In this document: in pieces, positions 41,510 to 50,130 of the stretch
Position numbering within the stretch: position 1 is the stretch's first letter
Layout: each line of letters opens with the position of its first letter
NCBI RefSeq assembly: GCF_030812775.1
Contig: NZ_JAUSTI010000019.1
Span: forward strand, 1 to 64,000
Length of the DNA stretch: 64,000 bases
Reading direction: 5' to 3'
Source: Paenibacillus tundrae
GTDB lineage: Bacteria; Bacillota; Bacilli; Paenibacillales; Paenibacillaceae
Translations under genes and position numbers: made by a program
The notes under the pieces: generated by a model
What the model was told of the DNA's origin: nothing
The model's database searches: none
What the model saw: only the letters and a program-made list of their open reading frames with translations

Positions 41510-41770
41510 TTATTCGGCGAGTGCCTCTTCAGTTATTTTGCGAATATCAATCGGGGAACGGATGCCTTCCTGAATAATGTCGGGGAGGATGTGATGGAGG
41601 AAATAGTGAACACAATGGAGGTCAATGTTCTTGATTTTGATCAGGGCATATCTATACATCACAATGAATTCTTTCTCCGTATTTCCCCGTTGTAATTCTG
41701 CAAAGGCTTCATACACCTGATCCATCTTGTCGGCAACTTCAAGAATAAGCCCTTCCACAGATTGATCTTT
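41284..41770. repeat. Right direct repeat bordering the island
   Basis: Matches 19010-19658 in the same orientation, with one 165-bp deletion and scattered substitutions. The HD gene continues intact to the right of it. Confidence 0.9.
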
Positions 41771-42139
41771 ACCTTCACGCAGTTGACGACGGAATATGGC
41801 TTGGAACTCTTCGGGAATGTTCTCGTTGATAAAATGCTCAACCATACCTTCCTCGACTTGCTGCAGCATTGCACGAAGCTCAAGTGAATAATGCTTGACC
41901 GGAGTTTTGATATCTCCGATGAAGATCTCGCCGTAATCATGGCTGCTAGTGATCTCGTAAAGCTTTTTCCAATCGATGGCTACGCCGTTCTGTTCTTCAA
42001 TATCCGCGAGCGTTTTGGCATATTGCACGACTTTCCATGAATGTGCGGAGACGCTATGTTCCTCAAACTTGAATTTGCCTGGCGTTCGGATAATGCGTTC
42101 TAGATCATTCAGCGATCTGAAGTACGTGTGTATTCCCAT
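41510..42139 (-). CDS. HD-domain hydrolase (YfbR-like 5'-nucleotidase)
   Basis: About 209 residues from ATG 42137-42139 (MGIHTYFRSLNDLERI); AAAGG lies 12 bases upstream and ATG 42151 is an alternative. The metal-binding motif is visible: HSVSAHSWKV (His28, His33) and TSSHDYGEIFIGD (His-Asp). Size and motifs fit YfbR, a deoxyribonucleoside 5'-monophosphatase, or a related HD hydrolase. The 3' third is duplicated at 19.4 kb, so this gene was the ancestral neighbour of the response regulator before the island arrived. Confidence 0.85.
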   Translation of the reverse strand: MGIHTYFRSLNDLERIIRTPGKFKFEEHSVSAHSWKVVQYAKTLADIEEQNGVAIDWKKLYEITSSHDYGEIFIGDIKTPVKHYSLELRAMLQQVEEGMVEHFINENIPEEFQAIFRRQLREGKDQSVEGLILEVADKMDQVYEAFAELQRGNTEKEFIVMYRYALIKIKNIDLHCVHYFLHHILPDIIQEGIRSPIDIRKITEEALAE

Positions 42140-42251
42140 ATAAGCGATCATCCTTTGGTCGTTAGATATGTTAAGGCATGGTTCGACTATACGACTTCTA
42201 TGTAAACGGGGGATTAACGCTGAGGTTGTGAAAGGTAAAAGGTCATAATGT

Positions 42252-42290
42252 AAAAAACCATGCCCTCTGAGAGTCCAGAGAATGCATGGT
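42252..42290 (-). terminator. Terminator of the nirC operon
   Basis: On the minus strand ACCATGC-ATTCTCT pairs with CTCAGAGGGCATGGT, then TTTTTT. It lies just after the nirC stop. Confidence 0.75.
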
Positions 42291-42310
42291 GTATAGCATG
42301 AGAGCATAAG

Positions 42311-43099
42311 TCATTGACGGGTTTTCTTTCTCACAGGTGATACGAACCAATAGGCCATCCCAACAAACAAAGCGCCTCCTACAATGTTACCGAGTGTAAC
42401 TGGAATCATATTATGGAACCAGCCTGCTAATGTGATGGTATCCGGATGGTTGGGTAACAACCAAGACAAGGAGAGCAATGTCATATTGGCAACGCTATGC
42501 TCATATCCACTGGCGATAAATGCGTACAGACACCACCAGATCAATACAAGCTTGGCAATGTCCTCTTTTGTGCGTGAAGACATCCAAATGGCTAGACAGA
42601 CGAGCCAGTTACAGAGAATGCCGCGGAAGAATAGCTCAGTAACGGGGGCGGCCATCTTCTTAGCAGAAACGGCAAAGAGCAGATGCTCTGGTGTAGCTGT
42701 CTTGAACAAACCACTGCCTACAATGAGCAGACTCAGAATGACCGCACCGATCAGATTGCCGAGGAAGACAAGTCCCCAGTTCTTCATCGTGTCTTTCACG
42801 GTAGTGCGACCTGCTAACGTACTCATGGTAAAAAACATATTGTTACCCGTAAACAGTTCCGATCCTGCAAAAATGACGAGGGTGAGAGCGAGCCCGAAGG
42901 ACATGCCCATCAGGATCATTTGAAAAGGTGATTGCGCCGCCAGAAGCGGTGCACCGATACTGAAGATTAGAATAATGCCAAGGCCTACGTATGCACCAGC
43001 CATCAAGGCAGATACCATATAACGTGCTAGGCCTGAATTCATTTGATCTCTTTTTTTGACCGCGGCTTCAATAATTCCTTCAACATTAGGTGTGTACAT
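42311..43099 (-). CDS. nirC: Formate/nitrite transporter (FNT family)
   Basis: ATG 43097-43099 (MYTPNVEGI) is preferred because GGGGGA sits seven bases before it; 262 residues. Six hydrophobic helices, with the FNT signatures GAYVGLGIILIFSIG, GSELFTGNNMFF and ILCNWLVCLAIW. FNT channels move nitrite or formate. Next to nirBD it should import or export nitrite in nitrate respiration or assimilation. It lies 52 bp after nirD and probably belongs to the same transcript. Confidence 0.9.
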   Translation of the reverse strand: MYTPNVEGIIEAAVKKRDQMNSGLARYMVSALMAGAYVGLGIILIFSIGAPLLAAQSPFQMILMGMSFGLALTLVIFAGSELFTGNNMFFTMSTLAGRTTVKDTMKNWGLVFLGNLIGAVILSLLIVGSGLFKTATPEHLLFAVSAKKMAAPVTELFFRGILCNWLVCLAIWMSSRTKEDIAKLVLIWWCLYAFIASGYEHSVANMTLLSLSWLLPNHPDTITLAGWFHNMIPVTLGNIVGGALFVGMAYWFVSPVRKKTRQ

Positions 43100-43151
43100 G
43101 TCGGTTTCCCCCATACTTAAGCATCAATCTTATGTGTTACCTGGATTGCAG

Positions 43152-43478
43152 CTATACTGCAATCCAGACCGTACCATTTTCCACTTTAACCGAGTACATC
43201 TGAACCTGTCCTTGGTCGGGAGCTTGCACTAGACCTGTGCTAAGATCGATTTTCCAATCGTACAGCGGGTCATAGAGATAATGACCTGACACAATGCCTT
43301 CGGCAAGTGGTCCGCCTTTCGGATGAGGGTTTCGATTATCGGCAGCGAAGATGGTACCATCCGAGGCAAGAAATACAGCGAGCTGTTTGCCTTGAATCTC
43401 AACGACTCTACCAATGCGAGGTAGAAATTCATCAATCGTTCCGGCAGGATAATAGGTGCCGGCTGGTTTAGTTGTCAT
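43152..43478 (-). CDS. nirD: Nitrite reductase small subunit
   Basis: A 108-residue Rieske-fold protein. The iron-ligand positions are not Cys/His (NPHPKG and YDPLYDWKI), as is normal for NirD, which uses the fold without a cluster. GGAGAGTTC precedes the start. It works with NirB in NAD(P)H-dependent reduction of nitrite to ammonium. An interspersed repeat lies between it and nirB. Confidence 0.9.
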   Translation of the reverse strand: MTTKPAGTYYPAGTIDEFLPRIGRVVEIQGKQLAVFLASDGTIFAADNRNPHPKGGPLAEGIVSGHYLYDPLYDWKIDLSTGLVQAPDQGQVQMYSVKVENGTVWIAV

Positions 43479-43507
43479 ATTGAACTCTCCTTATCTGTAT
43501 TATATAG

Positions 43508-43688
43508 GTTCAACTAAAGCCGGTTTACACTTGCCACTTCGATGACAGAATAACCTTCCGATCGCTGTTATCCCCAGATTTTTTTGATTCCCTTCTTCAA
43601 AGGGAAAATCCGGAGATAAAGGCGAACGCTTCGCTTCTACACGTTATTTCTGTCCTCTCCGTTCTCGTGTAAAAAGTTTAGTTGAACT
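43508..43688. repeat. Interspersed repeat A (MITE-like), between nirB and nirD
   Basis: About 180 bp bounded by GTTCAACTAAA and TTTAGTTGAAC terminal inverted repeats, with TATATAG directly repeated outside (43501-43507 and 43689-43695) as a target duplication. The reverse complement aligns over most of its length with 61.76-61.97 kb, including TTTACACGAGAACGGAGA and ATAACAGCGATCGGAAGG. Internal hairpin around TTGATTCCCTTCTTCAAAGGGAA. No coding capacity. Confidence 0.85.
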
Positions 43689-43715
43689 TATATAGAGTAA
43701 AGCTCACATCGGATT

Positions 43716-46145
43716 TTACGGACGAGCAGTTACTTCAATACCGTGAAATAGTTTGTTCTCACCTTGTTCATTTCGAATTGCCTTTTGCCAAGGTTCTTCC
43801 ACATGTCCAAGTGCGAATTCAATTCGTTCCATTAGCGCTTTACGTTCTTGAATATCGTCAACCACAACTGCACGTATCGATTCCAGACCCACACGTTCTA
43901 CCCATTCCGAAGTCCGTTCAAGGTAGTTGGCAGTCTCCCGATAATGTTGCATGATGGCGCCGCACAGCTCGATCAATTCTTCGTCCGTTTTCACTTTGCA
44001 GAGGGAGTCCGCAAGTCTAGCTTTGATCCCGCCGTTACCACCGATGAATATTTCCCAACCGCCGTCGTTTCCGACGATACCGATATCTTTCGTACATGCT
44101 TCTGCACAGTTACGTGGGCAGCCGTTCACGGCGTATTTGAATTTAGCAGGTAAGTCTAAGCGTTCGAATTTGCGTTCTATTAGGGCACCCATAGCCATCG
44201 AATCCTGTGTACCGAAGCGGCAGAACTGTGAACCCACACATGTTTTGACGGTACGAAGAGATTTGGCATAAGCATAACCTGAAGGCATATCGAGCTCAGC
44301 CCATACTTTAGGTAAATCTTCTTTTTTGACACCAATCAAGTCTAGACGCTGTCCTCCAGTCACTTTAACGGCTTTTACATCGTATTTGACCGATACATCA
44401 GCAATACGTTTCAAGTCTTCAGGTGTTGTAACCCCACCATACATCCGTGGCACAACGGTATAGGTTCCGTCTTTTTGAATATTGGCGTTCATCCGTTCGT
44501 TGACGAAGCGGGATTCTTTCTCATCCTCATGTGTATCCGGTGCAATCATACCCAAGTAATAGTTGATTGCAGGACGGCATTTCGAGCAACCTTCAGGCTG
44601 AGTCCATCCCAATACGTTCATTACTTCTTTGGTCGTTTGCAGACCTTTCTGTCTGATCTCTGCTACGATCTCATCCCGGCTTAGGGAAGTACATCCGCAA
44701 ATGCCCTGTTTGGCACCCGTTGTGAAATTATCACCAAGTACATATTGCAAGATTTGTTCAACGACCGGTTTACATCCACCACAAGAGCGAGTAGCCCCTG
44801 TACAAGCTTTGATTTCATCCACCGTTGTAAGGCCTTGATTCGTGATGACGTCTACAATGGTTCCTTTGGTTACTCCGTTACATCCGCAGACGATTTCATC
44901 TTCTGGCATCGTTTCAACAGAGGTTGTTTTTTTATGACCACCGCAGCCTGTGCCCATCAGGGAAGCATACAGATCATCGGTCATCTCCGTTTGTTGCTTG
45001 ATCAGTTTTTGCAGCTCTGCTGAATCCGTGATGTCACCAAACAATACAGCGCCGACCATCACATTATCGCGAAGTAGAATTTTTTTGTACGTGCGTTTCC
45101 ATTCGTCTTTGTGAGAGATAACGGTGTGCTCAGGACCATCAATAAACTCACCTGTCGAAAATACATCTACGCCCGAAATTTTCAGTTTCGTGGATACCAC
45201 AGAACCTTCATAAGGTGCAGTGTCAACACCGCATATATGTTTAGCCAGAATCATGCCTTGTTCGAATAATGGAGCGACGAGGCCGTAACACACACCGCGA
45301 TGCTCTGTACATTCTCCGACGGAATACACATTTTCAAGAGAAGTTTGCATGTAGTCGTCAACAATAATACCTCGATTAACTTCCATGCCACTCTCGCGAG
45401 CAACAGCAATATTCGGTTTGATACCGACAGCCATAACAACAAAATCAACATCCAGTACCGTTTCATCTGCAAAACGAATACCTTCAACACGCTCGCCGCC
45501 AAGCAATTCGGATGTCTGTGCGCCCATTTTGAATTGGATGCCTTGACGCTCAAGTTCGGCTTTTAACATCGCAGAAGCTTGGGAATCGAGTTGACGTTCC
45601 ATGAGATCCTGCATTAAGTGAACAACGGTAACCTCCATGCCGAGCTGAACCAGTCCTTTAGCTGCCTCTAAACCAAGCAATCCGCCACCAATGACAGCTG
45701 CTTTTTTGTAATTCTTTGCCGCATCGAGCATTGTATTACAGTCGGCGATATCCCGGAATCCAACAACGCCTTGTTTATCGTGTCCAGGTACAGGAAGAAT
45801 AAAGGAATTGGAGCCTGTAGCAATGATGACCTTGTCATAAGGGACGCGCGAACCGTCTGTAGTCACCACTTCGCGTGTATCGGAATCGATTTTGGATACT
45901 GTTGTGCCCATATGCAGCGTTATACCGTATTCTTCATACCAATGCAGGTCATTGAGTACAATATCATCCAACGTTTTGCTGCCCTCCAGCACATAGGACA
46001 ACATAATGCGGTTATAGTTAGGGTAGGGCTCTGTACCAATAACTGTGATATCGAAGCGGGAGCTTAATTTTAAAATTTGCTCAACCGTGCTAATTCCTGC
46101 CATACCGTTACCGATGACAACCAGTTTTTCTTTATTTCCGTTCAT
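43716..46145 (-). CDS. nirB: Nitrite reductase large subunit
   Basis: An 809-residue siroheme enzyme. Domains in order: FAD/NAD(P) reductase (VVIGNGMAGISTVEQIL; GGGLLGLEAAKGL), BFD-like [2Fe-2S] regions (CGCNGVTKG ... CGGCKPVVEQ; CGCTSLSRDEI), ferredoxin-like domain, and the siroheme/[4Fe-4S] site CVGSQFCRFGT with CPRNCAEACTKDIG. It reduces nitrite to ammonia with NirD. AAGGAGGC upstream of ATG. An Fnr/Crp-type palindrome lies 88 bp before the start. Confidence 0.95.
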   Translation of the reverse strand: MNGNKEKLVVIGNGMAGISTVEQILKLSSRFDITVIGTEPYPNYNRIMLSYVLEGSKTLDDIVLNDLHWYEEYGITLHMGTTVSKIDSDTREVVTTDGSRVPYDKVIIATGSNSFILPVPGHDKQGVVGFRDIADCNTMLDAAKNYKKAAVIGGGLLGLEAAKGLVQLGMEVTVVHLMQDLMERQLDSQASAMLKAELERQGIQFKMGAQTSELLGGERVEGIRFADETVLDVDFVVMAVGIKPNIAVARESGMEVNRGIIVDDYMQTSLENVYSVGECTEHRGVCYGLVAPLFEQGMILAKHICGVDTAPYEGSVVSTKLKISGVDVFSTGEFIDGPEHTVISHKDEWKRTYKKILLRDNVMVGAVLFGDITDSAELQKLIKQQTEMTDDLYASLMGTGCGGHKKTTSVETMPEDEIVCGCNGVTKGTIVDVITNQGLTTVDEIKACTGATRSCGGCKPVVEQILQYVLGDNFTTGAKQGICGCTSLSRDEIVAEIRQKGLQTTKEVMNVLGWTQPEGCSKCRPAINYYLGMIAPDTHEDEKESRFVNERMNANIQKDGTYTVVPRMYGGVTTPEDLKRIADVSVKYDVKAVKVTGGQRLDLIGVKKEDLPKVWAELDMPSGYAYAKSLRTVKTCVGSQFCRFGTQDSMAMGALIERKFERLDLPAKFKYAVNGCPRNCAEACTKDIGIVGNDGGWEIFIGGNGGIKARLADSLCKVKTDEELIELCGAIMQHYRETANYLERTSEWVERVGLESIRAVVVDDIQERKALMERIEFALGHVEEPWQKAIRNEQGENKLFHGIEVTARP

Positions 46146-46232
46146 GTGTATAAGCCTCCTTGGATAGACTGTACATTACTAACATTTTTAGTGGTTTATA
46201 TTTTAATCATACAGATGATTGGCATCATCTAA

Positions 46233-46248
46233 TGTGATAAATTTCACA
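46233..46248. promoter_or_regulatory. Fnr/Crp-type operator upstream of nirB
   Basis: TGTGA-TAAATT-TCACA is a perfect palindrome, the consensus of Crp/Fnr-family sites. It fits anaerobic induction of nirB-nirD-nirC. Confidence 0.75.
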
Positions 46249-46420
46249 AATAACGATAAACTCCTCACAAAATAAAAACTGTGGTCCCAGTCACAGAAAT
46301 GAAAATTTATTTTGAAAACAAATAAGGAAATACGAACTATTGTTCTCATTTTGAAATCAGTGTAATATCAGAAGTGGGTCAGTTATGTTCCCTATTTCGT
46401 CGAAAGGAAGTTTTGGCATC

Positions 46421-47128
46421 ATGATGGGAAGATCCCACCTTATTATTGGAACAGGGGTATCACTTTCTGTTCTTCAATTCACAGGCCTGCCTGTAACAGC
46501 TCCTGCAGTAACGGTGGCGCTGATCGGTTCACTGCTGCCTGACATCGATGAACCTAACTCGCTATTGGTTTCGAAGGCTCTGCCAAACAGTCTCATTAGG
46601 CTGCTACAGACGATTTTGTTACCAACGGCGGTGTTTGTGTACTTCTATGTTCAGAGTCAACCTTGGAATCTGTTGCTTGCGATCTTGATTGGTATGGTAT
46701 CATTTTTACCTTCACGATCACTCCGTAAAGTGCTAATGTTTGCGATTGGCTTGGGACTGGTTTTCTACGGCCATGCATTTGCGCCTTGGAACTGGATTGC
46801 AGGTAGTTTGTTGATGTTATGTACAACGCTGACACACAGGGGACTAACGCATACAGTGTATGGAACTACGGTTTGGGCAGGACTACTGTATACTACGACT
46901 GCGCAGCTGCAACCGGAGATCTGGATTGCTGGGGGCACAGCTTATGCTATGCATCTACTTGCTGATTCATTAACGAATCGGGGTATTCGTCCACTGCCAC
47001 CACTGAAGTGGCGTATACGTGCGAATCTAATGAGTACGGGAACCAAGCATGGAGCCGTTGTGGAGAATGTGTGCATTGTACTTACTCTCATACTTGCTTG
47101 GATTGCATTTTCACCACTATTTCTCTAA
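46421..47128 (+). CDS. YdjM/DUF457-type membrane-bound metal-dependent hydrolase
   Basis: ATG 46421 (MMGRSHLIIG), ten bases after GAAAGGAAG; 235 residues. Metal ligands typical of the YdjM family: GRSHLIIGTG at the N-terminus, LLPDIDEPNS, and THRGLTHT near residue 145, followed by MHLLADSLTNRGI. Several membrane helices. Members are called inner-membrane metal-dependent hydrolases, with unknown substrate. Single gene with its own terminator. Confidence 0.85.
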   Translation: MMGRSHLIIGTGVSLSVLQFTGLPVTAPAVTVALIGSLLPDIDEPNSLLVSKALPNSLIRLLQTILLPTAVFVYFYVQSQPWNLLLAILIGMVSFLPSRSLRKVLMFAIGLGLVFYGHAFAPWNWIAGSLLMLCTTLTHRGLTHTVYGTTVWAGLLYTTTAQLQPEIWIAGGTAYAMHLLADSLTNRGIRPLPPLKWRIRANLMSTGTKHGAVVENVCIVLTLILAWIAFSPLFL

Positions 47129-47138
47129 CGATCCCAAT

Positions 47139-47175
47139 AACGCCAGTCTGTAGATTGAAGCTCAGACTGGCGTTT
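47139..47175 (+). terminator. Terminator after the YdjM-like gene
   Basis: AACGCCAGTCTG pairs with CAGACTGGCGTT over a 12-nt loop; a short T-run follows. Confidence 0.7.
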
Positions 47176-47228
47176 GTAGGGATACAGATGATTTTTGTCT
47201 TGCATGTTAGGGTGGAGCTGCCACCGAC

Positions 47229-47348
47229 TTAGGCTTGGGAAGGGGCATCGGTTAGGCTATCAATATCTGAGGAACCATATACGAATAAAACAACAAGAAT
47301 GACGATGATGATTAGCTCGGCGAATCCATTTCCATCGAAGTCAGACAT
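47229..47348 (-). CDS. YjcZ-like small membrane peptide, probably sporulation-related
   Basis: A 39-residue peptide with ATG at 47346-47348 behind AAGAGGTTGAG. The N-terminus is MSDFDGNGFAEL, followed by one membrane helix (IIIVILVVLFVYG) and a short polar tail. Small single-helix peptides of this sort (YjcZ/YczM family) are frequent in sporulating bacilli. Its start lies 24 bp downstream of the neighbouring hypothetical gene's stop on the same strand. Confidence 0.65.
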   Translation of the reverse strand: MSDFDGNGFAELIIIVILVVLFVYGSSDIDSLTDAPSQA

Positions 47349-47371
47349 GATCTCAACCTCTTTTCTTGGTG

Positions 47372-47692
47372 TTAGGAATTGATTCTTTGTTGAAATGCCC
47401 GAATAACATCATTTAACGTCATATCGCCACCGATTTCATCCAGAAACTGCACAAGTTTGTCTTGATTCGATGGTGTAATCTGTTGTAGCGTTTTATATTG
47501 GCCGACCAATTCAACGACAAGTGTAGCTTCGCGAAACAACGTAACCGCATCCACTCTGAGCTTCCCGCTCACTAGTAATGCTGCCACAATAAGCTCCAGA
47601 TTTCTTCCTTTAAGATTACCGCCAAGAAGGGAGTTGGCAGCATTCTCTTTTTTGGAGCCCTTATTCGACTTTCCATTCTTTCTTACTGCCAT
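47372..47692 (-). CDS. Small hypothetical protein with basic N-terminus
   Basis: 106 residues, preceded by GGAGGAGC. The N-terminal ~30 residues are Lys/Asn/Ser-rich (AVRKNGKSNKGSKKEN) and probably disordered. The rest is helical (LELIVAALLVSGKLRV, and FREATLVVELVGQYKTLQQI). No family recognised; it is likely in one transcript with the downstream small membrane peptide. Confidence 0.6.
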   Translation of the reverse strand: MAVRKNGKSNKGSKKENAANSLLGGNLKGRNLELIVAALLVSGKLRVDAVTLFREATLVVELVGQYKTLQQITPSNQDKLVQFLDEIGGDMTLNDVIRAFQQRINS

Positions 47693-47812
47693 AGAAGCTC
47701 CTCCGCCGCTTGGTGTTTGATTCTTCTTCCGTTCTTGTATCTTATGTGTAATTTCCTATAATGTTCGACCTATTAATCTATCCTTTTTGACCACACACTA
47801 TTGGTGAAAACG

Positions 47813-47850
47813 TAAAAAAGAGACATCCCGACATAATCAGGACATCTCTT
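47813..47850 (-). terminator. Terminator of the M42 peptidase gene
   Basis: On the minus strand AAGAGATGTCC pairs with GGGATGTCTCTT (two wobbles) followed by TTTTT, 24 bp after the stop. Confidence 0.75.
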
Positions 47851-47873
47851 GGAATAAAGCGTACGTTCAGATG

Positions 47874-48947
47874 TTAAGCATTGTTAATAATGGTATTCAT
47901 TGTGGAGCGATCCAGCCCTTTGACGAGCTTCACAATCAATTCTTTCGCTGCATCATAGTCATCGGTATGGATGATGGAGGAAGAAGTGTGGATGTAACGA
48001 GCACAGATTCCAATAACGGTGGAAGGAACACCAATACCGCTCAGATGAACCTGTCCTGCATCTGTTCCGCCCGGTGAGATGAAGTATTGCATCTTAATCT
48101 GGTTGGAGGATGCGGTATCCTGCACATACTCGACCATACCACGGTGGGTGAACATGCCTGGATCGAAAATACGCAGCAATGCTCCTTGTCCAATATGTCC
48201 AAAGGATTGCTTGTCTCCTGTCATATCATTGGCAGCACTACAGTCGAGCGCGAAGAAGATGTCAGGCTCAATGAGATTGGCAGCGGTACGTGCGCCGCGC
48301 AGACCCAATTCCTCTTGAACCGTTGCTCCGGAATATAAGATATTAGGCAATTTTTCTTTGTGAAGTGCCTCAACGAGTTCCAGTGCAAGTCCAACGCCAT
48401 AACGGTTATCCCACGCCTTAGCCATGATTTTCTTCGGGTTCGCCATGGGTGTGAATTCACAGATAGGGACAATTTGCATGCCCGGATGAATGCCCCATGA
48501 CTCTGCTTCAGCGCGGTTATCTGCACCAATATCTAGGTACATGGTGTTCAGATCCACCGGCTTGTTACGCTGGGACTCATCCAATAGATGTGTAGGTGTA
48601 GAGCCTACAACCCCAGTGATTCGGCACTCAGGTGTGATGATCTGAAGGCGTTGTGACAATACAGCTTGGCTCCACCATCCACCCAGTGGACGGAATTTAA
48701 TCATACCGGTTTCTGTAATGCCAGTCGTCATGAAGCCTACTTCATCAAAATGCCCGGCAACCATGACTTTAGGTCCTGTTTCATCCCCGCGTAATACACC
48801 AAAAAGACTACCCAAGCGATCCTGAACAAATTCATCCGTGTAAGCGGAAAGCTGATCTTTCATCCAACCGCGAAGCTCACGTTCAAAGCCCGAAGCAGAA
48901 GGGAACTCGGTCAGTGTGCGAAACATATCCATTGTTTTTTCATTCAT
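47874..48947 (-). CDS. M42-family aminopeptidase (glutamyl/deblocking aminopeptidase-like)
   Basis: 357 residues; AGAGGAG upstream. Metal and catalytic regions: AGHFDEVGFM (first His), AWDNRYGVGLA (bridging Asp), ATVQEELGLRGA (Glu-Glu), FALDCSAAN, and YIHTSSSIIHTDD with the last His ligands. M42 enzymes are cytosolic dinuclear-zinc aminopeptidases that form large tetrahedral particles. Single transcription unit with terminator; probable peptide-turnover role. Confidence 0.92.
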   Translation of the reverse strand: MNEKTMDMFRTLTEFPSASGFERELRGWMKDQLSAYTDEFVQDRLGSLFGVLRGDETGPKVMVAGHFDEVGFMTTGITETGMIKFRPLGGWWSQAVLSQRLQIITPECRITGVVGSTPTHLLDESQRNKPVDLNTMYLDIGADNRAEAESWGIHPGMQIVPICEFTPMANPKKIMAKAWDNRYGVGLALELVEALHKEKLPNILYSGATVQEELGLRGARTAANLIEPDIFFALDCSAANDMTGDKQSFGHIGQGALLRIFDPGMFTHRGMVEYVQDTASSNQIKMQYFISPGGTDAGQVHLSGIGVPSTVIGICARYIHTSSSIIHTDDYDAAKELIVKLVKGLDRSTMNTIINNA

Positions 48948-49623
48948 ATGTGGACAACTCCTCTGTTCTTATGTAGTTCAAGTCTCAGCAGAACGGCTGC
49001 TGGACATGAGATCCTGTTCATATAAGGATCAATTATTAACCACCGGTCATAACCAGTATGAACCTTGCGCACGTAATTGTCCATGGTTACGTCACGTATA
49101 TCAGGCATATTGAGTTCTGATGTTCACTGCATATTCGTATGAAATCCGCACAAGTCCTTGTTCCGCCGAATAGCTGTTTGAATAGGAATACATAGATAGG
49201 AATGGTTTACCTCTCAGGGACACCACTCCCTTGTTCTATACGTTTGAGCAATAGGAAGGAGTTGCATACAACTAGATGAAGCCACCTGATGAAGGTAATG
49301 AAGCAATTCTTTTTATCGTCTTGTTTATTCTTCTCGTTATCATCCTGCTTTATTTGTAAGAGCAACGGTATACATTTAAGTAATAAATTATGGGGGAAGT
49401 TTTATGCAATGTAGGTGTGGTTTGTAGACTATGAGCAGATAATAATCCGGCGTTTATAACAGCAAATTCAAATCTTTAACACACTGGAAACATATGCTGC
49501 ATTTCGCCGGATACATAACCTTCCGAACATTAACAAACAATGTATTTAGGATTACACACGTCCAACCATTGCATACAGGAATGAATTCGCGTTCTCATTC
49601 CATTTCGAAGGAGGTTCTGTACA
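48948..49623. other. Intergenic region before spoVAC with one tiny gene
   Basis: About 675 bp. Apart from the 27-codon frame at 49276-49359 I see no gene. The last part should hold the forespore promoter of the spoVA operon; a GCATA (49572) and CATTCCA (49596) pair lies in the right area but the spacing is too long for a convincing sigma-G promoter. Confidence 0.5.
49276..49359 (+). CDS. 27-residue single-helix membrane peptide
   Basis: ATG 49276 to TAA 49357-49359 encodes MKPPDEGNEA followed by a helix of about 17 hydrophobic residues (ILFIVLFILLVIILLYL). GGAAGGAG lies about 13 bp upstream, which is long. Similar in style to sporulation YjcZ-type peptides. Confidence 0.45.
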   Translation: MKPPDEGNEAILFIVLFILLVIILLYL

Positions 49624-50130
49624 TTGCCAGCTGAGTCGAAAGGAACCGGCAGTAGCAAAAAATCACCATCATTGTCCATTAGTGAGCAGGAATATAAAAA
49701 GGTAGCCAAAAAGCATGAACCTGCACGTCCCCTCTTGGCCAACTGCATTAAAGCATTTTTCGTTGGGGGATTTGTCTGCCTAATTGGACAAGCTATCCAA
49801 GAAGCATTTATGGCGGGATTTGATATGACTTCTAAGGAAGCAGCTAGTCCGACCGTAGCGGTGATGATCTTTATCTCGGTCGTGCTGACCTGTCTTGGTG
49901 TATACGATAAAATCGCACAATGGGCAGGGGCGGGTACAGCAGTTCCGGTTACAGGCTTTGCCAACTCGATGTGTTCTGCGGCGCTGGAGCACAGGGCAGA
50001 AGGATTGGTACTTGGTGTAGGTGCCAACATGTTTAAACTGGCTGGCTCCGTTATCGTGTTTGGTGTAGTCGCAGCATTTATTATCGGGATCGTATATGCC
50101 TTCCTCGGATTTGGGGGAGGACATCTATGA
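49624..50130 (+). CDS. spoVAC: Stage V sporulation protein AC
   Basis: TTG 49624, ten bases after AAGGAGG; 168 residues. Several membrane helices (CIKAFFVGGFVCLIGQAIQEAF, VAVMIFISVVLTCLGVYDKI, and C-terminal VIVFGVVAAFIIGIVYAFLG), and the SpoVAC/AE-type motif AGAGTAVPVTGFANSMCSAALEH. SpoVA proteins form the inner-membrane channel for Ca-dipicolinate in spores. First gene of the spoVAC-AD-AE operon, overlapping spoVAD by ATGA. Confidence 0.93.
   Translation: MPAESKGTGSSKKSPSLSISEQEYKKVAKKHEPARPLLANCIKAFFVGGFVCLIGQAIQEAFMAGFDMTSKEAASPTVAVMIFISVVLTCLGVYDKIAQWAGAGTAVPVTGFANSMCSAALEHRAEGLVLGVGANMFKLAGSVIVFGVVAAFIIGIVYAFLGFGGGHL

Noticed and set aside
49572..49602. Sigma-G promoter before spoVAC
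   Set aside because: Candidate -35 (GCATA) and -10 (CATTCCA) are about 20 bases apart, longer than the usual spacing, and the -10 is a poor match.
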